Positions 45,192 through 57,156 of a stretch of 64,000 bases of DNA are shown here, one piece after another. The notes below the pieces were generated by a model. It was given only the letters and a program-made list of their open reading frames with translations. It made no database searches and was not told the DNA's origin. The stretch is from Apoda limacodes (Eukaryota; Arthropoda; Insecta; Lepidoptera; Limacodidae), in NCBI GenBank assembly GCA_946406115.1, contig OX291545.1, positions 13,158,001 through 13,222,000 on the forward strand, written 5' to 3'. Position 1 is the stretch's first letter. Every line of letters starts with the position of its first letter. The translations under genes were made by a program, and so were the position numbers.

Positions 45192-45734
45192 ATTTTATGG
45201 ATGAATATATGCTTTTTGCGACTGTGGTTAATTAAAAATACAACAATACAGAACTAAAAAATATACAACTTATATAACTATATACAAACACAACTTCTTT
45301 AACTATAAAACCACAAACATAAACATGTAGTCACTTATCGTAATGCGGTGCCAGTAATCCTAAACGACAACGTAGCGGTACAGTTGAGAAAATGTACAAT
45401 CAGCATAATGTCCAGATCGCGTGCTGTGCCAAATTATCGCCGTCAACATTACATTACATACATGGCAAAATTACCGCAGGTGGCTATTATGCCCGCTAAC
45501 TCGATTAAATCTTCAAAAGCGACTCTTAGTTCACACAATTTTACGGTCAAACATGTCACTAATGTTCGTACAAAACACTATACAATTTTCGTAGGTGATT
45601 CAGAATGTTTGTTTATTTGTGACTATTGATTTTTTAACATATGTAGTTTGAATATTTTTTTTTTACAAAAATCTATATAAGCAATATATTTTTAGATTTT
45701 TAGATGCACAAGACCTAACAGTTGTCTATAAGAT

Positions 45735-45930
45735 TACTATCCATACTAATATTATAAATGCGAAAGTAACTATGTCTGTCTGTCTGTCTGTCTGTTACCT
45801 CTTCACGCTTTAACCACTATATATACGGATTAATATAAAATTTAGAGATAGTCTGAGTCCCTAAAAAAGAAAGGAAAGGACATATGCTACTCGAAACGTC
45901 AAGTGTAAGTATGTTTTTTTTCTACTTATA
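45735..45930 (+). repeat. GTCTGTCTG...GTTACCTCTTCAC repeat, copy A
   Basis: It starts CATACTAATATTATAAATGC, then GTCTGTCTGTCTGTCTGTTA, CCTCTTCACGC, and AAAGGACATATGCTACTCGA before ending in a T-run. It shares these blocks with 46471-46769 (plus) and 59961-60119 (minus). Confidence 0.65.
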
Positions 45931-46473
45931 ATATTCTTCTGTACGTGTGTTTGTCATCTAACTCCTCCTACACAGCTTGAACGATTTGGGTGAAATATTG
46001 AAATATTTCAATAGGTTCCTGGATGGTTTGAAATTATGATTGGACCCGGTAGGTTGCGCTGCAGTCGGTGTGTCACTGACCTTGTCCTAAACGGCAGGAG
46101 GATGGAAGACAATGATTTCAACATTCGCTGCATTTAATGCGACTCCATTATTATCATATACCACAACTTCAGACATTGTAAAATTTGTGGCTTGGAAACG
46201 ACACATTACAGAACGTAAAAATGCATCGAAAGGGCTAGCTTAAAACCAAAAAGATTTAAAGAAAGGCTTCCCGCCAATAACCACCATAGAAGATTTGGAG
46301 GAAAATAAAGAACTAAATAATTTAGACGTAGAGGTCATAGTAAACAGTGAGATATCCAAAAATGACTTAGCCGTAGATTCGTTAGAATTAATTATGGAAT
46401 CGTAAAATTTTAAAAATATAAATGAACAATTTAAAATATTTTCGGGTAGGATGACGTCTGCCGGGTCCGCTAT
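45931..46473 (+). repeat. TGGATGGTTT...GCGCTGCAGTCGGT repeat enclosing a coding relic
   Basis: The first 150 bp (TTCTTCTGTACGTGTGT, CTCCTCC, TTCCTGGATGGTTTGAAAT, GTTGCGCTGCAGTCGGT) match the minus-strand repeat at 61500-61705. The end GACGTCTGCCGGGTCCGCTA at about 46453 resembles that repeat's GACAACGTCTACCCGTTCAG end. Between them is about 350 bp missing from the 61500 copy, with an open frame at 46112-46405. Confidence 0.5.
46112..46405 (+). pseudogene. short coding relic of unknown family
   Basis: A frame from ATG 46112 to TAA 46403-46405 spans 97 codons with one internal TAA at 46241-46243. The first part reads MISTFAAFNATPLL...KFVAWKRHITERK. The second is acidic and helix-prone, with ITTIEDLEENKELNNLDVEV then VNSEISKNDLAVDSLELI. 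Such a composition is unlike the AT-driven chance frames nearby, so it may be the end of a transposon-encoded protein. I do not recognise the family. Confidence 0.3.
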
Positions 46474-46769
46474 CCATATATACTATACTATAAATGTGGA
46501 AGTAACTCTATCGGTCCGGTCGTCCGTCCTTCCGTCCGTCCGTCCGTCTGTCTGTTACCTCTTAAACCGCTTAAACCGCTGCACCAATTAAGATGATATT
46601 TGCCATGAATATCGTTTGAGACCCGAGAAAGGACATAGGCTAATTGAAAACGTCAAGTGTGAGTCGTTTTTTTTCTATAATATTTAATTAATATTTTCTT
46701 TATTGAAATTGAAATCCTACACCGATAACTAAATTTAGGGCGAGGAAACGGCGGGCAACAGCTAGTAGT
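46471..46769 (+). repeat. GTCTGTCTG...GTTACCTCTT repeat, copy B, with CTAGTA end
   Basis: It has the same ordered blocks as copy A, with CCGTCCGTCCGTCCGTCTGT, GGACATAGGCTAATTGAAAA and CGTCAAGTGTGAGTCG. It runs on to GGGCGAGGAAACGGCGGGCA then ACAGCTAGTA, the usual 3' end of this lepidopteran repeat type. Confidence 0.6.
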
Positions 46770-48440
46770 TCATACATAGTACAAAAAGTGGACTAATATT
46801 TTTGTGTCAGCATAATCAAGTACATACATGAGATGAAAGAACATACCATTGATCCTCGCTTCTCTTGTGCCGCGCCTCTAGCATTTTATTAAAGGAAAAC
46901 ATCATAAAATACCTGCATACCAAAGACAAAAGAGCGGGAAAAGCGTATTAACCACGACGTTAGAGGATTGTAGGTATATCTTTCCGATGACACTGCATGA
47001 AGAAAACTTTACTTCTTGTAAAAATAACGTTATTTGCTATAGCAAACCTTAATAAGTTTAATATGCTTTTTAAAAATCGTAAAGGTTTGACGTTGAGTTA
47101 CGGAGCCATAATTTGGTAATGCAAAATTCTAATTCAAGGCGCTCAATTCTGCTATCCAACGCCTAATGGATATGTTAATTTTCCTCTTCGTTCGTTCTTT
47201 TTTAGTTTAAAATAAGAGCTTAAACTAAAGTTAAAACTATTCATACCTTTTTTCAGAACGTTTCCTCACAGATTATATTATACTATACTAGGTTTCGTAT
47301 TGATTCTGGAATATATCTGTGAGATTTAAATAGCGTAATGTGCTAAAAGCGGAACTATTTCCTATAATAGCCCTCTAGTCATCTTAAACGAAAATCATGT
47401 CAGAAAAAAAAAAGTTTAGTTCGTTATTATTGAAAATTAAGCCTTTTTTCTTTCCTCTTTAAAATTTAAGTTAGAGGTATTTTCACTTTTAACTTGTAGT
47501 ATTTTCTTGCAAACGAAAACTTACAACTGCATTATCTGTGGATCAAATAAAATGTCACGTGAACATGCTATTTTCATGAATGTGTTAAAAAAAATTATTT
47601 GATGATTAAATTAAACGTTTATTATTATTTTCTGAAAACGTTATTATTTTAGGAATGTCAAAAAAAAATTAAAATCTTTATAGTTTTTGTTATGAGGATT
47701 TTTTTAAATTAATTTGACACGATCAAAATCGATATTATTTCTTATAAAAACTTTAAAAGCTAACCTATAAGGTTTTTCATTACAAAAAAACTATTACCCT
47801 TAAATCGTTTCAAATCAATTTTCGGCGCAGTTTATTATCTCCTTACCTTGCATCCCAGTCTTTCAAATACTACGCCTTTATCTTGTTTCTACTTTGAAAT
47901 ATTTACGTAGGGTTATCTAGCACTGTATCAGCTCTCGAGTGAATAAAGAGGCGTATTACTTATATCTATTTAATTTTGTAATTTTCTTCTGTGCGTCTGC
48001 TAAAGATAATACTAACATACACATAGATATACCTAAAACATATTATTTTATATAAGTTATTCTTTTTTTTTGGAATTAATTTAACATCCAACGAAACCAA
48101 CCTGTTTTTGGCATTGAATTGAAAATAATTTCCCGAGTCGTTTTATTCCCACTTTGGAATCTTTTTCCATTCATAAAATTTCGATTGCTGTATGATAATT
48201 TAGAGCATCACTTTACATATTTGGCAGGCCGCGCCTTGCCGTGAAATGAATCAGGTTTTTTTTGAGGTAGTTGAAGGATTACAAGGGTTTTCGGGGTTCA
48301 AATCCCTGCTACAATGAGTAAGGAGATCGCGTTTAGTTTTCTTTTAACACTTCCCGTTTCTACAACGACCCCGGAGTGGACATTTTTATGCCCCTGGGAT
48401 AGTTCCAACGGTAGTGCCCAGTTATAGAAAAATTGAATAG
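46770..48440. other. noncoding stretch
   Basis: AT-rich. 46880-46920 (AAAGGAAAACATCATAAAAT then ACCTGCATACC) is a scrap of the GTGAAGGAAAACATCGT repeat family. No genes were recognised. Confidence 0.35.
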
Positions 48441-48443
48441 ACT

Positions 48444-48535
48444 ATCCTAAATAAAGGTTTGTCCTAAATAAAGGTCTGTCCTAAATAAAGGACTGTCCTA
48501 AATAAAGGACTGTCCTAAATAAAGGACTGTCCTAA
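48444..48535 (+). repeat. 17-bp minisatellite, about 5.5 units
   Basis: The unit GTCCTAAATAAAGGACT repeats at 48444, 48461, 48478, 48495 and 48512, then a partial unit. The last three full units are identical; the first two differ by a few bases. With the preceding A the unit is a perfect hairpin, AGTCCT-AAATA-AGGACT. Confidence 0.9.
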
Positions 48536-48796
48536 GTTGACGACGGCGACTATGTGAGGAAGGAAAATTAAATTTGTATACCGTTTAAATTTGTTAAGAA
48601 CAAGAAAAGATCCTTTTTAGAGCCTAAACGCATTTTTAGGAATAGATAGAAAATCATTATTTATCTCGGATAGCTGTTTGTCTTTACTGATCTATTGTAG
48701 GCATGCTATTTTAAATAACCGTAGCTGTATACTTAACCCTCAGAAAACAAATTGGGATAAATTAAATGGTTATTTAAGTATGTATTGTATATCTTA

Positions 48797-49025
48797 ATAT
48801 ATATAAATCTCGTGTCACAATGTTTGTCCTCAATGGACTCCTAAACTACTGAACCGATTTTGATCAAACTTCGTAAATATCTGTTATTTGATCCAAATTA
48901 AAAGATAGGATAGTTTTTATCTCGATATGTCAAGTGCGAGCCGGACTCGGGCACTATAGGTAAAAACCAACTTTCGCCGGGTACAGAGGGACGGCAGCGG
49001 AACAACGTTCGCCGGGACAGCTAGT
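48797..49025 (+). repeat. dispersed repeat (CTCGTGTCACAATGTTTGTC...CAGCTAGTA)
   Basis: It starts TATATATAAATCTCGTGTCA, CAATGTTTGTCCTCAATGGA, then CTGAACCGATTTTGATCAAA. It ends GCGGAACAACGTTCGCCGGG then ACAGCTAGTA. This is a recognisable lepidopteran non-coding repeat, apparently complete at both ends. Confidence 0.65.
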
Positions 49026-52000
49026 ATAATATAAATAAAACACTCCGGAATAGCAGGCTAACCTTGCTTGTACAAACAGAGAGGAAAACTTAATAAGATG
49101 TATAAATTAGAGCAAACAAGAGAGCAGTGACGTGGAAGGGCCCGTAACGTGGAGATAATGGATGGACTGTTTCACAGGGCGCGGGCGTGAGATGGCGCGA
49201 GCGGGCATGCTGCACAGAGGAACAAAAAATGGAGCCGAGTGAGTAATCACCTTTAAAAGTATTTTAAATAGCGAAATCATTTTAGTATAGTACAAATTGT
49301 CTTTGTCCTAACTAAAACCTACCATATATAGTATGCGCAAAAATGTCCGTTTCATCAGAATTTTCACTAAAACATATTCTAAGCTTGATGAACAGTTTCG
49401 TACCAACTTTTATATGGAACAGACCGAGACGAACCGCTTACCAAGAACCGTGTCGCTCACAAAACTATACGACCGGAGAGTGGTTATGGCCTGACGCGGT
49501 AAGACGCGGGTTCGCAAACTTTTTTCACCTTGGCAAACATTGAAACTAAATTCGCTATATTAAAATGCTGTGAACTTATGCGACACTCGCGACAGTCACG
49601 GACCACACCGCAGTGGTTTCTGTATATCTAAAATATGACCGAACCGCGTAAGGGGACTATAAAAACGAGGTGACTTGATTTTTGGCACAGGTATAGCTCG
49701 AACAACGGATAATCACTTACACATCAATATTTTATCAGTTCCTCCACCCTAGTCAATAAAGTCACTTCATTGCTAAGTTTCAAATTGATGTAAAGTAGTG
49801 ACCGTAACCGCAGTGTGGAACAGTCACCAATTTATTGGCGGTCTGACGGTGATATCGCAAGCAGCTTATTCCCGTTCGTTTTGAAAATCTAAGGAAGTCA
49901 ATGTGCAGCAGCGAAAGCCTAGCTACTTATATGATGACATGTAAAAAATTATCACATTGCAATGATCTTCAATTTTACGTTTGAGTAATTAGAATTTCTT
50001 TAACGCGGTGTTAAAAAATATACAGATTTAGAACTATGGCGAAAATCATTTAGGTATGACAATTACAATTACTAATACTATTACAATTACATATCATGCA
50101 TAGATTTGTAACTTGTGCGCGCAAAAGTGACGAACCCTATCATTCCGCCAGTGAACTTAAAAATAAAGTTTGCAACAATCTTTATTTTTAAGGATAAGTT
50201 TTAGCACAAGAGAACGCAGCTGCATAAAATCCTCATACCTACTCGTACTTACGGTAAAGTTTGAATTGCACTTTAATTTTTCCACAGCAGCTAGCGAGTT
50301 CTAAATAGAGTTTTGCCACGTAAAATGTGGCTGAAGTAAGATTTGGTGATTAAATTTGCACCGCCGCCGTACCTAACCATTATGTAGGTATACCTTACGC
50401 TTACTTTAATTATACCTCGTTAGTAATTTATATTATATTTCACCTAATCATTACAATACTTATTAGATTAAGGTTTCCAATTAAAGTTAGTAAACATTTT
50501 GTATAACAAAACTAAACAGACCATTATTCGTTTCGTCGCTTGTTACAGAAAGAATGAAATTCGCAGATAAAATTATGATAAATTGCCAAAATAAACCTTA
50601 GAGAAAAGACTATTACTTATTCAAAACATCTCAAGATGTTTATTATTCTTGAGCCAGGCAAGGACGAGAAAAGACATACTCTACGCTTATCGTGTTGTAT
50701 TCGTCGACTTTCTCCGAAATACATGATTTAGCACTTATAGTAATTGGAATATGTTAGAGCCCACTTTAGTTGCTCTTATATTAATATTTTAACATTCTCT
50801 ATATGATTTGATTATTGATTGATGTTTTCTTAAGGAGAGTTACAAAATCTAGTTATATCAAAAATCTAGTTATATCGTTGTAAAGATTTATCTGACAACA
50901 ACACATAAATACGTTTTTTTTCTCTACACCTCCGATGATAACGTCGCGCGGGAGCCGCTCAGTACAACGTGGGCTGGCATCAAAATTTAGGTAGATTTAA
51001 ACGAAATAAACTGTATTTGCCAGATTAAAGTCTAAACTTTATTTTGACGTAAAAAAATATAGCTTTTTTTAACCACACTGAGACCGAAACTCAAAATGAC
51101 AAGTAGTTAAAGCTAAAAGGCTAAATCCCATGTGCGATCCACAAATGCTTAAAGAAGAAAGTGACATAAGCTCACGTTTAGTAAAGATGGTGAACGGCAA
51201 ACAAAACATCGACAATTTTAACTTTGCAGCAATCAACATCACATGGGTCGCTTTCAAACGATTCATATGTAAATCTGATGGACGTGAACAATTCAGAGGA
51301 ATCAGAAAATATAAGTTCTTCAAGCAGTACCAATAACACAACCTGAGATTAAGAATGTGTATTTCGACATGCTATCCGAAGATATTCCCTAATAAACCTC
51401 CTTAAAAATCTTGTACTTTCTTGGAATGGAAAACTAGAAAATAATTGTAATATTACTAAAATATTTCATACTTACTTGGAATAGAAATATAGAAAATAAT
51501 TTCATTGTAATATTGACAAAATATAAATTTGCAAATATCCAAGTAAGCAGAATTCAATTGTTTTATCCTCGACTGGCTGCGATCTTTCTAGTTTTGATAA
51601 CATTGAAGATGTCCTCATTATTTACCTTCACAAATAAATTTCCACATTTCAAATCCTATTACTTATGTATAACATGAACACGTCTTCTCCTGGTAACATC
51701 GTTCTATATTAAAATATTTCCCCACAATTCCCTTGACAATTCATACTAATATCTTCAACGTTCATAATAAAGCTACTGTAGTCGGCCCTCCATAAGTTTC
51801 CCTTTATTATGTTATTTATTGTGTAGGCTCATGTTACATTTTGCTTGAATGGATATTGAAGTTTATAGTGGTAACCAAATTTGGTTTGAAATGTACTAAG
51901 ACACTGTGAAAGTAATCAAGTGTTTCTAAAATCTTTGTAGCCGAAAACAATAATAATTAAGATTTCTTAATCACAATGTTAATTGTATCAACGACAAATG

Positions 52001-52030
52001 TATGAAAAACTTTTATCTCTAAACCAGGTA
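49026..52030. other. noncoding stretch with unrecognised short frames
   Basis: 51069-51341 is open on the minus strand (90 codons) and nearly so on the plus strand, with normal-looking composition in both, but neither product is recognisable. 51420-51530 holds two imperfect units of a GAAAATAATT...GTAATATT stretch. 49343-49543 is open for 66 codons without a motif. Confidence 0.3.
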
Positions 52031-52043
52031 TGTCAAACTATTG

Positions 52044-52080
52044 TACGGGAATCGAATTCGCGCCCCTCGATTCAGCACCA
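52044..52080 (-). mobile_element. tRNA-derived SINE fragment
   Basis: TACGGGAATCGAATTCGCGC then CCCTCGATTCAGCA is the reverse complement of the B-box region of the SINE at 24596-24803. Only about 37 bp remain. Confidence 0.6.
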
Positions 52081-52161
52081 TTCAGCATCTCGAACGAAAT
52101 GGTATTAATTAAAAATTCGCACTCGTACTTTAGTAGGTACTTCGGGCGATGCATTGAAATT

Positions 52162-52248
52162 TAGGGTTCCGTACCCGAAGCTTATGAATAATTCTGCCAT
52201 TCTTATTTATATTCTACAATTGGCACGGAACCTGTGCTGGTTTTTTTT
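52162..52248 (+). repeat. very short AGGGTTCCGTA-family repeat
   Basis: The start TTAGGGTTCCGTACCCGAAG and the end TTGGCACGGAACCTGTGCTG then GTTTTTTTT are both present with only about 50 bp between. It is an internally deleted copy keeping just the termini. Confidence 0.55.
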
Positions 52249-55200
52249 ATATGTTTTGGACCCAATGATGCTATGCTTTATGCATTTGGTCCAACAATGA
52301 CTTTGAGTTTCACATGCCTCCTTTAAACGGCTTATCACCATCATACCTTGGACACTTTATACAAAATCACGTTATGCGTGCACTAACAGTACAAAAAGAA
52401 ACGATGTGTGTATACGCGCAAATGTGTGCGTGTTCTATACGAGCGGTAACAGAAACGTCATAGTGGTACTACATGAAGTGCTTTTAACTATATTGGGTAC
52501 CATTTACAACGGGATAGAAAATACATTTTTCTGCAGGACAGAAAGAGACAACACGAAATTCTACAATTGTCAGCGTGCGTTCTCAAACCTATTCTATAAA
52601 GTGCGCTCAACCGATATTAGCGATCTCCCAGCAGAGTCTGTCGAGCACTTAATCCAGTCAACTATTTTTTTCTTTAGTGGCGTTTTGTTGACCGACATAA
52701 TGTACATTATGCGCCTAATGTCAATGATACAACCAAAGACAATGAGCTAAGATTTGTACAGTTTGTCATACAGAATTTATGTCTTTTTAACTTGGCTGGG
52801 TTATGAAATTAAACGCATTGAAGCAGAGAACAGAACGCATCCTATAAAAAAAATATTATTGTTTATTTATAAAAAGCTGCTAAATTCTACTTCATAAAAA
52901 CTTTAGACGAACCGAAATTATTCTGGTACGTAACAGTATTACTTGAAATCGCAGTAAGATGTTAATGGAAAGTTTATACCAGAAATCGGATGTTGGAAAT
53001 GGTAGGGGAGGAACAAATAAATTGCACTCAAGGGGCTGTGAAGTTGCAGTTAACAATTTAAACTTAGTCCAGACGAGGCGAGGTGAAACAACGTTGTGGG
53101 CCGGACAGGTGGCGCGGGGAGACGTGACTAGGCAAGATTTCTCCTCTTAAATAAAAACACCCCGAATTATTAAAGTAATTAAACTACAATCGGCGCTGCT
53201 AGAATGATAATAAAAGCAATTCATTTGGTTTGAAAAATCTTTAACGCTAGATGTTTCCCGCGGGTTTACCCGCCAAAGAACCTATTACCGTGGGAACTCT
53301 CGTTGTCTTTCTCTCTCCCTAAAGCTATCTTTGTCTTAAAAATCAATTATATGCAACGTTACTTATATAGAGAAGAACAGAAACCCACAGAAAAATATTT
53401 CCGTGGGAACTTACGATCAGAATAAAAAGTATTCCGCCAATTTGTTATCTTTTTGCTTATTTTAATAATGTGTTCTTTGTTTATGCGCAATTAAGCATAT
53501 TATTATTATTCAATATCCTTTTAAAGCCTTCCAGCTATCCCTTCACAAAAAATGAAGTCACGGGAAGAAATAGTGCCTTTTTTGCGACTTGATTTAGTAA
53601 CATTGATTTTTCAAAGTAGAATCTTATTTAAATTTAAACAAAATATACCTGTTACTCAAAGTTGGTGTAGGTTTCTATGTGCAAAATAATTTTTAAAATC
53701 TTTTTAATAGTTACAGAATTACATTGTCCCCTACATGCGAAAAAAATAATTTTACGTATTTATAATATCTTTAAACTTTTAGAAGATACTAAAGAGTACC
53801 CAATGCTAGAGCAAAAATGCCTAATTTATATTTATTTAATTAATTTTATATATTAAACTTTTTTACTTAGCAATATATAAAGTATAAATAAAAATTCATA
53901 GTGTCAGTTGCCTAAAAGGCATAGCATGTCTTTGTGAGTACCGAACCGAAGCAGAGCTGAGTAAATTCCCTAATGAATACCTCAAGAGCGTAGGCGACTC
54001 GTAGCGAGCATTTTCCCGGGGCTGTCTACGAAGTTGGTGCTGTTACGAGGTGTTTTGAATACTACAGCACGCTACGAGTGCTACGTCATGCTACGAAATG
54101 GCTCGCACGTTTAGTTCTATTACCTAACTGTGCGTGTTGCCATACATCTGAGGACATGTTTATTTTTGATAGAGCTCAGTAAGCGCATTTTTCAGCTTAA
54201 TGTATAGAAATGTTAAGGCTGTAGTTTCGCTGTTTTCTACATTTAATTTAAGTCTAAGTAAATGATGATTTCAGATAGATTTTAATGATTACTTATAAAA
54301 ACATTTTAAATCTATTTTCTTTTTATTAAATCATTAAATACTTCGAGTTTACCGTTTTTAAAGAACATTGTTCTGCGTCCATACACTGTGAGCTTTACAA
54401 CCAAGGACAAAGGAAAATCATGTGTTGTATATTTAATCATTATTCAGTTCCTATAAGATATTATTTTTATAGCGGACTGACTGAAAAATAGTTCTATGAT
54501 AAAAAAGTCATGAATTTTATGGTTGGTTCGTGTATTTTCCACGGCTCGATTGAACTGTTTTAATCCAGTAAAAATCGTTCTGTTATAGATTTTTAGTGGT
54601 TTTTAAGATAGTAATACCTTTAAAAACTGAAAAACGATATAACTGCCAACCTGTTGTAGATAGCAGTTTATGTAGATAATTGTAGAACGAACGGACCTCT
54701 GCGTTTCACTGAGCTAAAAAAATCTTACCTATCATAACCTAAAAGTGTTCTGTACAATATCCACATTCTTTGCGACTATTAAACTAACCAACACATTAAG
54801 TTTTGTTATTGTCGTTTATGAACAAAACGTTTCAAAATCATCGTTCAAAAATTATTAGTTATTGGCACTTAAATAATAATCTAATCTTATTTTTTTTATT
54901 AAATGTTACTATTGCCGTATGAATAGGCGTGGGGTCTGGCTCTGGTGCTAACTATTAATCTACCGTGAAGGTATAAGCTAAGTGCAAATAATAGTAATGG
55001 AATGAGGATTGAATGTTTGTGATAGAAAATATGTTTTAGCGTTCTTACATAATTCATTCAAAAGATCGATTACAATCGTTTGGGCATCCCTAATCTACTT
55101 CAAGACGAGGCCGCGTTCAGAAGCTACGCGCCCAGTGTGAACAACGCTTAAAGTGCAATAACAGTTTACTCTCGATATCAAGAAGCTTATATCTTATTAT

Positions 55201-56387
55201 TATACCGTATGGTATTAATAAGGTAAAAGCTTCTGGCTCGAAATACTTTCACCATTATCCTTAAATCAATGACTTTGACGGCTCTCTAGTTATCTGTGAT
55301 TGTGAATCTTATCATAGTTTTCACGTACGACTCGGTTCGGTTGTAGCTGCGGAACCCACCCCGCCGATATGACATTTATTTAAACATTAAGATGGCGACT
55401 AGTGAGTAGTGAGTAGCAGAAAATACTTTTTTTATATTCATAACGTACGCAGCTAGTCCGTCTCATAAAAATATTTGCAACTAATATAAAAAAAAGACTA
55501 TAAATTATCATGTATGTCCAATGTTTTTATTACATAGGGCGACTTTTGAGTTGTCCTTTAACTTCAGTTGTAATTTAGTAAAAAAAAATAGGTTTTTTCA
55601 AATTAAAATAACGAAAAATTGAAACAATTAAACCATCTTTATAAAGAAAACAGAAGCTTTTTTAAAAAAACACTGACATCACATTTGAAGTAAATGTGAT
55701 CTGAACAAATATCTCAATACAGTTACCTTTTTCTATTTTTTTTAATCTTATCACATATCGGACCCATTTTGACAAAAGTAAAAAACGTTTAGTCTCATTA
55801 AAAAATATGAAAACTATTGGGAATAAGTGAATTGGGCCGTTGACTTATAATTCAAGCTTATATTTTTCATACAACTATCACCAAAAAATGTTGAACCTGC
55901 CTTTAGTCGGCCGTCTTACAGAAAAGCTGATAAAGGTCGATTTTGTAACAGATCAAAGATTCTTTTTTGCGACAATTGTATAAAGAACATGAGAATAAAT
56001 ATAAATCAACAGCCTAATTCGCTTTTTCTTAACAGTGTTAAATAATTGATATGAATGTAGGTACTGTATTCTTAGGCTTTACTACATTGCGCTGGAGTTG
56101 TTTTCTTGCTAATGGCCACTCGCGCCTCAGAATTGTAAAGACGCCTCATAATAATTTTGACTTGTATTAACGACTGGTGTCATGTGACAACAGCCAGGAC
56201 CGTGCATTTCGTTCGAAGCACAGAGAACTTCAGAAAAATATGCCACTAGACGGTCACCCACTCAGTGACATGACGGTAATTAACTTCGCATATCGTTTCC
56301 AAAAAAGGACTGTGACTATGAGCCACGAGCCTTTGTCGACTACCTACTGCAAGGTAACTACATTTTCTGAAAATAATCTGAACCTTT
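52249..56387. other. noncoding stretch with two unassigned blocks
   Basis: The 114-codon frame at 52406-52750 has no domain and is more AT-driven than coding. 53930-54140 is a mixed-composition block full of CTACGA/TCGTAG words (for example CTACGAGTGCTACGTCATGC) that may be a MITE. 56177-56380 (CAGCCAGGACCGTGCATTTC and beyond) is GC-balanced and may be an unassigned repeat; its frame runs into the repeat at 56388. Confidence 0.3.
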
Positions 56388-57156
56388 TTGAAGTGAAAAC
56401 TTCTTTAGCGGCGTTGTGCACTTTTTTGGGTATGGGTAAAAAATGATAAACTCGCGTCAGGTCACTTGTCCTAATCGTGGAAATTCGTAGGCGGGAAACC
56501 GTAATGCCACACCTATTATAATTTTTTTTTTTCTATTATATGTGTTTTTCTCGTGGGGTTGCCTTACCGCTTACATATTTCGATGGCTTAACGCCCCCCC
56601 CCTTTTTTTTTTTCTTTCCTTTGATTCTTTCGTGGTTGAGTAAGTTTGTAAGTGATTTACTTTTCTTTATGTATATGTGTATTTAATGGTCTGTCCGTCC
56701 GTTCGTCCGTAAAGAAAATTGAAAACAAACATGTGTGTACATTTAATACTCGTATTTATCTATTTACACGTTTAGCTCCCGCCAGGGGCTTTGTCCGCGT
56801 AAACTTTTTTACAAATAAAAAACGTAATAATACGTAGATAGCTCTTTCATCATGAGATCGAGTCTCCTATGTGAAAGGTTTTGATTTATTTGTGTCACAA
56901 TATGCGATGAAAATGACCGTATTTTGTGTATATTTTTATTTTTAGTATTTGCGATTATGAGTAGTACAGGGAGGTTGGATATGGAATTTTAATTCTATGA
57001 CAGATTGCGATGTCAAATATACTACGTCAAAAAAGTAAATAAACAAACATTATTATTTCTTGACAATGTCAAAGACATGTCTTGTGACATATTTGAGTGT
57101 TAAGCGCGAATCGTGTGTAAAGGTTTTCACTTCTGCCGGTACTCCCGGAGTGCAAC
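56388..57156 (+). repeat. hairpin-ended repeat, copy 3 (long form)
   Basis: This 769-bp copy has the same head GAAGTGAAAACTTCTTTAGC and tail (TTCACTTCTGCCGGTACTCC then CGGAGTGCAAC) as 5777-6132. It also has about 400 bp in the middle with C- and T-runs near 56590 and a GTCCGTCCGTTCGTCCG block near 56690. No coding frame is evident, so the middle may be original element or a later insertion. Confidence 0.7.

Noticed and set aside
48263..48270. TGAGGTAG as a let-7 microRNA
   Set aside because: Only the seed and one more base match; the following bases (TTGAAGG) depart from let-7 and no hairpin partner was seen.
48295..48305. GGTTCAAATCC as the B box of a tRNA gene
   Set aside because: No A box at the right distance and no cloverleaf can be drawn, so it is probably coincidence or a very old SINE scrap.
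48444..48535. Minisatellite as a CRISPR array
   Set aside because: Units are contiguous with no unique spacers, and the genome is eukaryotic.
51069..51341. Region open on both strands as a coding exon
   Set aside because: Neither product is recognisable, and opening on both strands alone is weak evidence. Left as unassigned.
52406..52750. 114-codon open frame as a host gene
   Set aside because: No domain, signal or family resemblance; composition and lack of splice context fit a chance frame.
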